Below are positions 57,286-64,000 of a DNA stretch of 64,000 nucleotides, piece after piece. The stretch's first letter is position 1. The number at the start of each line of letters is the position of its first letter. The notes beneath the pieces were generated by a model, which saw only the letters and a list, made by a program, of their open reading frames with translations, had not been told where the DNA came from and ran no database searches. This DNA is from Flavobacteriales bacterium (GTDB taxonomy: Bacteria; Bacteroidota; Bacteroidia; Flavobacteriales_F; PHOS-HE28), in assembly GCA_016718655.1 (NCBI GenBank), contig JADKCV010000014.1:1-64000 (forward strand), in the 5' to 3' direction. Made by a program: the position numbers and the translations under genes.

Positions 57286-58269
57286 ATGTCCACTGGCGAT
57301 CCTCGTCCCATCCTCGTCACCGGTGGTTCCGGCTTCATTGGAAGTCACCTCTGCGATGCGCTCATCGCTGCGGGGCATACGGTGCGCTGCTTGGACAACT
57401 TTGCCACCAGTAAGCGCTCGAACCTGGCCCACCTCGTGGGCATGGATCGCTTCCAGCTTGTGGAGGGAGATATCCGCGATCCAGAGGATTGTCGTGCTGC
57501 GGTGGACGGGGTGGAAGTGGTCCTGCACCTGGCCGCACTGGGCTCGGTGCCACGCTCCATTGCTGAGCCGCTCAATTCACACGCCACCAACCTCACCGGT
57601 TTCCTGAATATGCTCGAGGCAGCCCGCTTGGCCGAGGTCAAGCGCTTCGTGTATGCCTCCAGTTCCAGCGTCTATGGCGATTCCAAGGAATTGCCCAAGC
57701 GCGAGGAGCATGTGGGAAGGCCGCTGTCCCCGTATGCGGTGACCAAAGCCACCAACGAGACCTATGCGCGCCTCTATACCCGGTTGCATGGGATGCATAC
57801 CATCGGGCTGCGCTTCTTCAACGTCTTTGGCGAACGACAGGACCCTGAGGGGCCTTATGCTGCGGCCATCCCCAAGTTCATCAAGGCCTTCCTGGGTCAT
57901 TCCGCACCACAACTGCATGGGGATGGACTTCAGTCACGCGACTTCACCTATGTGGGGAATGCCGTACAAGCTGTGATATGCGCCATGGTCACCGACAAAC
58001 CCGGGGCGAAGGGCGAGGTGTTCAATGTGGCCTTCGGCGCTCGCACCACGTTGTTGGAGCTTGTCGATCACCTCCGGACCGAACTGGCTCGTGTGGACCC
58101 TGCGATCGCTGCGATACCGGTCCAGCATGTCCCCGAACGGGTAGGGGACATCCGCGATTCCCTGGCCGATATCAGCAAGGCCCGCGCACTCCTTGGCTAC
58201 GCACCGGCGTTCGACCTGCAGCAAGGCATGCAGCGCGCGGTGCCGTGGTACGTGGCACATTGGCAGTGA
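57286..58269 (+). CDS. NAD-dependent sugar-nucleotide epimerase/dehydratase (SDR family, WbpP-like)
   Basis: 327 residues. Extended short-chain dehydrogenase: nucleotide-binding VTGGSGFIGSH at 11-21, SSSSVYG near 126-131 and catalytic Tyr150-xxx-Lys154 (SPYAVTK). The stretches FATSKRSNLAHL, HLAALGSVPRSI and GDGLQSRDFTYV are those of UDP-N-acetylglucosamine 4-epimerases of the WbpP/Gne group. It probably supplies a modified sugar nucleotide for surface polysaccharide; the exact substrate is not certain. Stands 18 bases before a possible promoter of the transporter gene. Confidence 0.9.
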   Translation: MSTGDPRPILVTGGSGFIGSHLCDALIAAGHTVRCLDNFATSKRSNLAHLVGMDRFQLVEGDIRDPEDCRAAVDGVEVVLHLAALGSVPRSIAEPLNSHATNLTGFLNMLEAARLAEVKRFVYASSSSVYGDSKELPKREEHVGRPLSPYAVTKATNETYARLYTRLHGMHTIGLRFFNVFGERQDPEGPYAAAIPKFIKAFLGHSAPQLHGDGLQSRDFTYVGNAVQAVICAMVTDKPGAKGEVFNVAFGARTTLLELVDHLRTELARVDPAIAAIPVQHVPERVGDIRDSLADISKARALLGYAPAFDLQQGMQRAVPWYVAHWQ

Positions 58270-58308
58270 GGTCGGCAGCATTGCCGTATGTTCGCACGAC
58301 CACCGATC

Positions 58309-60012
58309 ATGTCCCCACACGAATGGATCGTCCTGGCCGTCATGGCCTTGGCCATCGCCCTTTTCATCAGTGAGCGCCTGAGCATCGACCTGGTCGCATT
58401 GCTCATCATCCTACTGCTCGTCACCACGGGTGTGCTCACCCCCAAGGAAGGGCTGGCAGGCTTCGGTGATCAGGCCACGTTGACCGTCGCCTTCATGTTC
58501 GTGCTCAGTTCCGCGCTACTTGGTACTGGAGCGGTAAGCACCTTGGGGCCACGCCTCTCGCGCCATTTCCGTGAATCCCCCATGCGGGGTATGTTGCTGT
58601 TCATGTTACTGGTGGGCGGGCTCTCTGCGTTCGCCAACAATACGCCCATCGTGGCACTGCTCATCCCGGTAGTGGTGCAGATGGCCCACACATCCGGTCA
58701 GGCGCCAAGCAAACTCCTCATCCCCCTGAGCTATGCTACCATCATGGGAGGGACCATCACGCTCATGGGTACCAGTACCAACTTCGTGGTGAGCGGCGTG
58801 ATGACGGATAGTGGACTTCCTGCGCTCACCATGTTCCAACAGACCCCCATGGGGTTGGTGTTCCTGGGTGCCGGTGTGGCCTACATGGTGCTCATCGGTC
58901 GAAAGCTCCTGCCGGATCGCAAGGGGAGCAAGGACCTGGGCGAGCAGTTCAGCATGCGCGGCTATGTCACCGACATCGAGCTACTGCCCGGCGCACCATC
59001 GATCGGAAGGTCCATCATGAACAGTGCCCTGGTGAAGGAATTGGAGATGGACATCATCGAGATCCGGCGCGGCGAACAACTGTTCACATTGCCCCCGGGC
59101 GACATGGTGCTGGAAGCGGGTGACCTGCTCAAGGTGCGCTGTGATGTGGCGCAGATCCGTGCGCTGAAGGACCGGGCACACATCAGCGTGGAGCCAGCGC
59201 TACGCCTTGCCAACGATGACCTGAAGGCCCGAGGGACCACCCTCGTGGAATTGGTGATCACCAGCAGTAGCCCTCTTGAGGGCCTGGCGCTTGGCGAGGC
59301 CGACCTCATACGTACGTATCGCGCGGTTCCGTTGGCAGTGCGCCATCGGGAAGAGATCGTTCATGATCGCTTGCACGATACCATCTTGCGCAGTGGTGAC
59401 GTCATCCTCGCTGAGGTGAAGACCCACTTCATCAAACGTCTGAAGCAACTCGAATCCACGGCTGACGCACCGTTCGTGATACTCACCGAACAGAGTGGTG
59501 TGGCCGAATTCGATCGGAAGGGCTTCATCGGGGTGGCGTTGGTGTTGTTTGCCGTCGTGGTCGCGTCGTCGTTGGAATTGACCTCGGTGGTGGTTGCTTC
59601 CCTGGCCGGTGTCGTGGCGCTGGTGCTGACACGATCGCTGAGCATGAAGCAGGTCTATGAGGCAATTGATTGGAAGATCTACTTCCTCATGGCAGGATCC
59701 CTTAGTCTGGGGCTGGCCATCCAACGTTCGGGTCTCGCGGACCGGATCGCCGGTGGCGTTGTGGACCTGCTCGGTGAGTGGGGGCCGATCGCCATCCTCT
59801 CTGGCATCTACCTGATCACCATGTTGCTCACAGAGGTCATGAGCAATACCGCCACAGCCGCTTTGGTGGCTCCCATCGCCATTTCCACGGCATCCACGCT
59901 CAGCCTGAGCCCGACACCATTCCTCATGGCCGTGATCTTCGCGGCCAGCGCCAGCTTCATGACCCCCATCGGCTACCAGACCAACACCATGATCTGGTGC
60001 CGGCCAGTATAA
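58309..60012 (+). CDS. SLC13/DASS-type permease with two RCK_C (TrkA_C) domains, 3' end frameshifted
   Basis: Eleven or so membrane segments in two halves separated by a cytoplasmic region with two TrkA_C domains (about 205-400; LEAGDLLKVRCDVAQIRALK and LHDTILRSGDVILAEVKTHF). Helix-hairpin SNT motifs TSTNFV and MSNTATAAL are typical of the divalent anion/sodium symporters, which carry dicarboxylates or sulfate; substrate not readable. At about 59997 one or two bases are missing and the frame stops at 60012. The other frame continues GAGQYKARDFLRVGWPLQV, FWILATALIPVLYPP, a normal last helix, to 60136, which would overlap the convergent WD40 gene by about 59 bases. ATG 58309 is preferred over 58288. 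Confidence 0.9.
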   Translation: MSPHEWIVLAVMALAIALFISERLSIDLVALLIILLLVTTGVLTPKEGLAGFGDQATLTVAFMFVLSSALLGTGAVSTLGPRLSRHFRESPMRGMLLFMLLVGGLSAFANNTPIVALLIPVVVQMAHTSGQAPSKLLIPLSYATIMGGTITLMGTSTNFVVSGVMTDSGLPALTMFQQTPMGLVFLGAGVAYMVLIGRKLLPDRKGSKDLGEQFSMRGYVTDIELLPGAPSIGRSIMNSALVKELEMDIIEIRRGEQLFTLPPGDMVLEAGDLLKVRCDVAQIRALKDRAHISVEPALRLANDDLKARGTTLVELVITSSSPLEGLALGEADLIRTYRAVPLAVRHREEIVHDRLHDTILRSGDVILAEVKTHFIKRLKQLESTADAPFVILTEQSGVAEFDRKGFIGVALVLFAVVVASSLELTSVVVASLAGVVALVLTRSLSMKQVYEAIDWKIYFLMAGSLSLGLAIQRSGLADRIAGGVVDLLGEWGPIAILSGIYLITMLLTEVMSNTATAALVAPIAISTASTLSLSPTPFLMAVIFAASASFMTPIGYQTNTMIWCRPV

Positions 60013-60077
60013 GGCACGCGACTTCCTCCGCGTGGGCTGGCCTCTACAAGTGATGTTCTGGATCCTGGCAACCGCGC

Positions 60078-61013
60078 TTATCCCGGTGCTCTACCCTCCT
60101 GATACGAACGTGAGGTGGCACGGAACGCGCGAATGACCCGGTCGTCCCCAGCGCTTAGCAACAGGTCATCCATCCAAAGCACGGCGTTCACGCTGTGGGT
60201 GTGGCCACCGGAACGGCTCTCGTGCCGCCACATCGGGTCCAGGTTCCTTCCATCCCAGAGCTTCACGGCCTTGTCCCTGCCAGCACTGGCCAATAGGGCC
60301 CCATCGCTTCGGAACGCGATCCGGTAGATGGCCGAGCGGTGGGCGGGCAATGCGAGCAACTGACGGTTGTTCCCGTTGAGCATCCAACTGCGCAGGTGTC
60401 CGTCCTTTCCACTGGAGACCAGCACCGGTTTGGTCGGGTGGAAGGCGACAGCGAGCGCACCCTCGGGGTGCCCTTCCAAGGTCACGTTTTCATTGAACAG
60501 ATGGGTATCCAACACGCGGATCCGCCCATCGCCACAGGCCACGGCGACCAGCCTTCCCCCTTGCCCGACAGCGAGTCCGCGCAGCTTCTCCTCACAAAGG
60601 GGGATCTGGCGTTCCAATCGGCACCGGACACCGGTCGCGGACATTCGCCAGATGCTCAAGGAGCCATCCCCTCCGGCACAAGCGAACCGGTCATCATCCA
60701 CGCCCACCAGGTCGAACACCCCACGGTGGTGGACCCCTCGGAAGCAGTGCTTCTCCTGCTTGTCACGAAGGTCGATCACATGCAGTGCGCCTCCCTCGGT
60801 ACCGACAACGAGCATCCGGTGGTGTGGCATGTACAACACGGAGAACACCGCTTCATCCACGGTGGCCAACGCCATTCCCTTGGCCTCCGACCCCAGCGAC
60901 CATTGGGCCACCACGCCGTCCCCGCTTCCGCTAAGGAATGTTCCCGTTACCGGACCGGCGCTAAGCGCATAGACCGGCGACCGATGACCTTCATACACCT
61001 GCAACACCTCCAT
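60078..61013 (-). CDS. WD40-repeat protein
   Basis: 311 residues forming about seven WD40-type blades, a full beta-propeller (GHRSPVYALSAGP, GVFDLVGVDDDRFACAGGDG, GHPEGALAVAFHPTKPVLV, HRSAIYRIAFRSDGALLAS, GRDKAVKLWDG, HTHSVNAVLWMDDLLLSAGD). There is no signal peptide, so a cytoplasmic scaffold role is likely. It follows the DUF4846 gene closely (a GTG directly after that gene's stop is also in frame), and may be co-expressed with it. Confidence 0.88.
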   Translation of the reverse strand: MEVLQVYEGHRSPVYALSAGPVTGTFLSGSGDGVVAQWSLGSEAKGMALATVDEAVFSVLYMPHHRMLVVGTEGGALHVIDLRDKQEKHCFRGVHHRGVFDLVGVDDDRFACAGGDGSLSIWRMSATGVRCRLERQIPLCEEKLRGLAVGQGGRLVAVACGDGRIRVLDTHLFNENVTLEGHPEGALAVAFHPTKPVLVSSGKDGHLRSWMLNGNNRQLLALPAHRSAIYRIAFRSDGALLASAGRDKAVKLWDGRNLDPMWRHESRSGGHTHSVNAVLWMDDLLLSAGDDRVIRAFRATSRSYQEGRAPG

Positions 61014-61037
61014 CGCAGCGCGAAGATGCGACCACAC

Positions 61038-61871
61038 TCACCATTTACGATGATCGCTCCACTGGAACGTCCATTCCGGTGTGGTCAATACCGGACCTGC
61101 CCTGAACTCATACCATGCGCCTGCCACCGGCCCTTTCAGGACGTGGATGTCCTGCGCAGGCATGTAGCTCTGCGCGAGCATCATGAAGGCTCGACCATCC
61201 TTGTCCTGCGCCACGTCCACCACCAGCACGGCATGGCCCGGTGAACCACCTTGTATGAACACATCCCCGGCCTCCACGGTCGATCCATCGGCCGGTCGTA
61301 GTTCCTGGTGCAAGGACCGTGTGCCCGCATAGATGAACACTTGGTCCAGATAGGCCCGTAGGTTCTCCGGCCTATCGTTCCGGTCACCGCCGGCCACCCA
61401 TCGTACGGTATTGCCCGATACGGCGATCCGTTCCCCAAGGCGCCAACGGTCCCATTCCGCAAGGAAGCCGTTCGTGAAGTGGAACCGGATGTCCTTGTGC
61501 CTCCCTTGCCGGTGAAGGTGTTCGGCGCGCAGGCGGATCACCGCATCGGCACATTGCTGCAGGTCGCGCGTACCGACCGGTATGTCGAGCACCGCTACGT
61601 GTACATCCTGTCGGGACTTCGGCCTACCGTTGTGGAGCAATACCGGAGTACCGGTCGGCTTCACGGTCAACTGCCTCAAATGGTGTGCGAACGTGCCGGG
61701 TGCAGCCGGAACTCGGGACGTACCCGTTGGGGGACTGAAGCGTTCGACGAGCACCTGTTGTGCCTGACCAGGTGACCATGCCAACCCCGCGAAGAGACAA
61801 AGTAGCGCGGGGCCGAGAGCACGGAAAGGCACTGATGTTGGCCGGTAGCGAGCACCTGTTCGAGTCACCAT
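61038..61871 (-). CDS. DUF4846 domain secreted protein
   Basis: 277 residues. Signal peptide (ALGPALLCLFAGLAWSPG, then QAQ). The domain covers nearly all the rest: DLQQCADAVIRLRAEHLHRQ, FHFTNGFLAEWDRW, YAGTRSLHQEL, GDVFIQGGSPGHAVLVVDVA and MLAQSYMPAQDIHVL. These include invariant Cys, His and Gln residues suggestive of an enzyme of the NlpC/P60-like papain fold (GSPGHAV carries the expected His), but the reaction is unknown. It is usually found as an exported protein in Bacteroidota. A GTG five codons upstream is also possible. Confidence 0.85.
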   Translation of the reverse strand: MVTRTGARYRPTSVPFRALGPALLCLFAGLAWSPGQAQQVLVERFSPPTGTSRVPAAPGTFAHHLRQLTVKPTGTPVLLHNGRPKSRQDVHVAVLDIPVGTRDLQQCADAVIRLRAEHLHRQGRHKDIRFHFTNGFLAEWDRWRLGERIAVSGNTVRWVAGGDRNDRPENLRAYLDQVFIYAGTRSLHQELRPADGSTVEAGDVFIQGGSPGHAVLVVDVAQDKDGRAFMMLAQSYMPAQDIHVLKGPVAGAWYEFRAGPVLTTPEWTFQWSDHRKW

Positions 61872-61909
61872 GCACGTGCAATGCACAGCATTGGGCCGGG
61901 TAACGCCGG

Positions 61910-63367
61910 TCAGGCCTCGGCGCCAGCAGCCTTGCCTTTGGTCGAAGGGGTGTAACCGAAAAGGCGGTTGTCCTTGATCATGTTGTCCACGTATGGGGGG
62001 ACCATCTCCTCCCAGCCCGGTGTGCCGCCCCGGATCATGTCCAACACCTGCTTGCTGAAGATGTGCAGTACGTTGGGGTCGAAGCTATCGATGTCCACCA
62101 AGCGCTTATTGAAGAGCAGGTAGTCGTACAAGGGCTGCAGCCGGGGGTGTATCGGCATCGTGTTCGTCGTCATGATCGAGTCCGAGGCCGAGGCGCGGCT
62201 CGGGTACACGTAGATCTTCAGGTCGCGGTGGAAGAGGATACCGAATGCCTCCAGCACCCCGCCGTTCAGGTGGCGGTAGTAGCGTTCATCGAAGACCTCC
62301 ACCAGGTTGTTCACACCCATGATCAACCCCATACGCGACTTCGTGTAGCGGCTGAAGTACTCCACCAACTTGTAGTACTCCTGGTAGTTGCTGATCAGTA
62401 CGGTCTGGCCCAGTGAACACAGGATATCGGCGCGGTCGATGAAGTCCTTCTCGTCCACGTCACCGGTGTCGCTCTTCAGGTTGTTCAGCGTGATCTCGAA
62501 GAGCACCTGTAGGTTCTGACGGTCCACACGCTGTTCCTTGATGAACATGTTGTAACCGTTCATGATCATGTCGATGTTCACCTTGGTCACCGGACGGAAG
62601 CTCCCTCGTATGGCAAGGATGTTCTTCTTGTAGAGCATCTCGCTGGCCTGCAGGTTCTGGCCGTCGGGCCCGAACAGCACGGCATCCGTATAGCCACGCT
62701 TCACCAGTTGCAGGCTCAGCAGGCGGTTGTCCACCTGGGAGAAGGCCGGCCCGTTCATCTGGATCATGTCGATCTCCAATACGTGACGGCTCACGTTGTC
62801 GTAGAGCGCTGTCATCACCTCGTTCGGGTCCTTGTGCAGGAACATGCAGGCGTGCATGAGATTCACTCCCAGTACGCCGATGGTCTCCTGTTGCAGGCTC
62901 ATGTCCGGATCATGCAGCCGAACGTGCAGGATCACATCGCTGGTGGGCTCCTCCGGCGAGGTCTGGAAGCGCACACCGATCCAGCCATGTCCGCTGTGGG
63001 GCCGGTCGAAGGTGCTGGTACCGACCGTGTTCGCGAACGTGAAGAACTTCTTGGTCGGATGGTCCTTACGGGAGAGCCGATCGGTGATCAAGCCGTACTC
63101 ATGCCGCAGCATGTTCTTCAGCCGACTTTCACACACGAACCGGTTACCAGGCTCGGGACCATAGATCGCATTGCTGAAGTCCTTGTCATAGGCGCTCATC
63201 GCCTTTGCAATGGTCTGCGAAGCGGCACCAGCACGGAAGAAATGACGAACGGTCTCCTGGCCGGCCCCGATCTCGGCGAACGTGCCGTAGAGGTCCGGAT
63301 CCATATTGATCCTGCGGGCCTTCTGGGCGGGACTTAGCGCGACTCGATTGGGGTCCTGGACGATCAT
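61910..63367 (-). CDS. Conserved bacterial protein of unknown function (about 485 residues)
   Basis: The N-terminal part is strongly conserved in kind: PNRVALSPAQKARRINMDPD, FAEIGAGQETVRHFFRAG, TIAKAMSAYDKDFSNAIYG, TFANTVGTSTFDRPHSGHGW and LQLVKRGYTDAVLFGPDG. I recognise this family from Bacteroidota and other phyla. Public annotations of such proteins have been inconsistent (nicotinate-nucleotide adenylyltransferase, TonB receptor) and none is supported by the motifs here: there is no signal peptide, no plug, no HxGH. It is a soluble cytoplasmic protein. ATG 63367 is 27 bases after a promoter box and is the accepted start of the family (MIVQDPNRVALS); the open frame extends to 63397. Confidence 0.85.
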   Translation of the reverse strand: MIVQDPNRVALSPAQKARRINMDPDLYGTFAEIGAGQETVRHFFRAGAASQTIAKAMSAYDKDFSNAIYGPEPGNRFVCESRLKNMLRHEYGLITDRLSRKDHPTKKFFTFANTVGTSTFDRPHSGHGWIGVRFQTSPEEPTSDVILHVRLHDPDMSLQQETIGVLGVNLMHACMFLHKDPNEVMTALYDNVSRHVLEIDMIQMNGPAFSQVDNRLLSLQLVKRGYTDAVLFGPDGQNLQASEMLYKKNILAIRGSFRPVTKVNIDMIMNGYNMFIKEQRVDRQNLQVLFEITLNNLKSDTGDVDEKDFIDRADILCSLGQTVLISNYQEYYKLVEYFSRYTKSRMGLIMGVNNLVEVFDERYYRHLNGGVLEAFGILFHRDLKIYVYPSRASASDSIMTTNTMPIHPRLQPLYDYLLFNKRLVDIDSFDPNVLHIFSKQVLDMIRGGTPGWEEMVPPYVDNMIKDNRLFGYTPSTKGKAAGAEA

Positions 63368-63394
63368 ACGGCGGGGTCGGAGAGCGTTCGGGTA

Positions 63395-63402
63395 CAAAGG
63401 TA
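63395..63402 (-). promoter_or_regulatory. Putative -7 promoter box for the conserved unknown gene
   Basis: On the minus strand TACCTTTG, a full TAnnTTTG match, 27 bases before the ATG at 63367. Confidence 0.5.
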
Positions 63403-63473
63403 GCCCCTGCCGACTTGGCGCAACGGCTGATCATCGGTCATTGTGGGGGTTTTCCGGACACGTGCCAAGCCCA

Positions 63474-63887
63474 TCATACCAGACCCGAACTCAGGTGTAT
63501 CGGGTTCTCCAACGTGCGGTGCACCGGGCAGGACCGCGCGATCTGCGCCAAGCGTTCCCGTTGTTCGATCGGCAGCGCCGGGTCCAGTTCGATGCCCAGG
63601 TGGATCCGGGTATCGATCACGGCGCCATGCTGGTCGCGGTCCATGGTCACCGTTACGCCGATAGGGCCCACGTTCCATTGCTTACGGTCGGCGTACATCC
63701 GCATGGTGATGGCCGTGCAAGAGGCCAGTGCGCTCAGTAACAGTTCATGGGGACGCAACCCTTGATCGGTGCCACCGTGGTCCGTGGGTTCATCAGCGAT
63801 CAATTCCAGGCCGCGGGTGGTGATACGGGTGGCATAAGGCGCACCGTCCAGGACGGCGGTGACGCTGCGTTGGGTGCTCTTGTCCAT
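63474..63887 (-). CDS. OsmC-family protein
   Basis: 137 residues, normal for the OsmC/Ohr family. The two redox cysteines are present at about 57 (LSALASCTAITMRMYA) and 120 (IARSCPVHRTLE); the spacing and the ASCTAxTMRMYA helix match the general OsmC (YhfA-like) group rather than Ohr. Such proteins reduce organic hydroperoxides with a thiol partner; bacillithiol (see bshC) is a plausible partner but not shown. A GACCTTTG sequence (63892-63899) a few bases before the start may be a weak promoter. Confidence 0.92.
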   Translation of the reverse strand: MDKSTQRSVTAVLDGAPYATRITTRGLELIADEPTDHGGTDQGLRPHELLLSALASCTAITMRMYADRKQWNVGPIGVTVTMDRDQHGAVIDTRIHLGIELDPALPIEQRERLAQIARSCPVHRTLENPIHLSSGLV

Positions 63888-63932
63888 GCCCCAAAGGTCG
63901 TGAGGGTCGAATGCTGCTGAACGGGACTTGGG

Positions 63933-64000
63933 TCACCAACCCGTGGCGAACAAGCGACGCGAGCCGGTGATCCCGCACTTCTGGTAGGTGTTGTATGCCT
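63933..64000 (-). CDS. C-terminal end of a gene running off the window (tentative)
   Basis: The minus frame AYNTYQKCGITGSRRLFATG, W, stop is open to the right edge. With only about 21 codons no family can be named. It is the expected place for the gene upstream of osmC. Confidence 0.3.
   Translation of the reverse strand, partial: AYNTYQKCGITGSRRLFATGW

Noticed and set aside
58286..58293. TATGTTCG as promoter box for the SLC13 gene
   Set aside because: One mismatch to TAnnTTTG and no supporting -33 element; not listed as a feature.
60339..61244. Plus-strand open frame of about 301 codons opposite the WD40 and DUF4846 genes
   Set aside because: It spans the boundary of two well-supported minus-strand genes and has no domain.

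Overview
The window reads as a chromosome segment from a GC-rich, probably uncultivated member of the Bacteroidota (Flavobacteriales-like). The evidence is a PorP/SprF-family outer-membrane protein, several proteins with type IX secretion system (T9SS) C-terminal sorting domains, bacillithiol synthesis (BshC), a SiaA/B/C partner-switch cassette, Y_Y_Y-type sensor kinases, and repeated promoter boxes of the Bacteroidota form TAnnTTTG a short distance before start codons. No rRNA, tRNA, CRISPR array or insertion sequence was recognised.

Layout. (1) Positions 1-20994, all minus strand: one enormous secreted-protein locus of about 19.5 kb (about 6,495 codons). It runs from a signal peptide through four parallel beta-helix modules and a long HYR/HYR-like repeat array to a gliding-motility-type (type B) T9SS sorting domain. 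It is followed at once by a PorP/SprF protein and a partial TPR/OmpA-family protein. This is the arrangement of the SprB adhesin/SprF pair of gliding flavobacteria. (2) 21265-27457, minus: a tightly packed operon of a TonB-dependent receptor, a SiaA-like phosphatase, SiaB kinase, SiaC and a small secreted protein. (3) 27599-37289: two two-component systems (one coupled by a GTGA overlap, one by an ATGA overlap) around rimO, then a membrane-anchored papain-like protease. (4) 37440-46716: a small secreted protein, a PNGase F-like secreted glycosidase, bshC, and a lamin-tail/Calx-beta T9SS cargo protein. (5) 46961-54215: guaA with a LysM/periplasmic-binding protein, then a desaturase, a glycerophosphodiesterase and an M23 peptidase on the minus strand. 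(6) 54389-64000: a coiled-coil protein with zapA and rny, a methyltransferase, an epimerase, an SLC13-type transporter, WD40 and DUF4846 proteins, a conserved protein of unknown function, and OsmC.

A dominant property of the sequence is single-base insertions and deletions that break genes: at least a dozen in the giant gene, and others in genes normally kept intact (rny, zapA, a response regulator, a transporter). The broken reading frames resume at once with full conservation. They are therefore more likely errors of a long-read assembly than true gene decay. Start and end coordinates of the affected genes are given with that in mind.

Functionally the window is centred on the cell surface: a giant T9SS-exported adhesin with its dedicated outer-membrane partner, several other secreted or outer-membrane proteins, and signalling modules (TonB receptor plus Sia partner switch, two sensor kinase/regulator pairs) that could control attachment or surface behaviour. 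That regulatory link is inference from gene order, not something the sequence proves.
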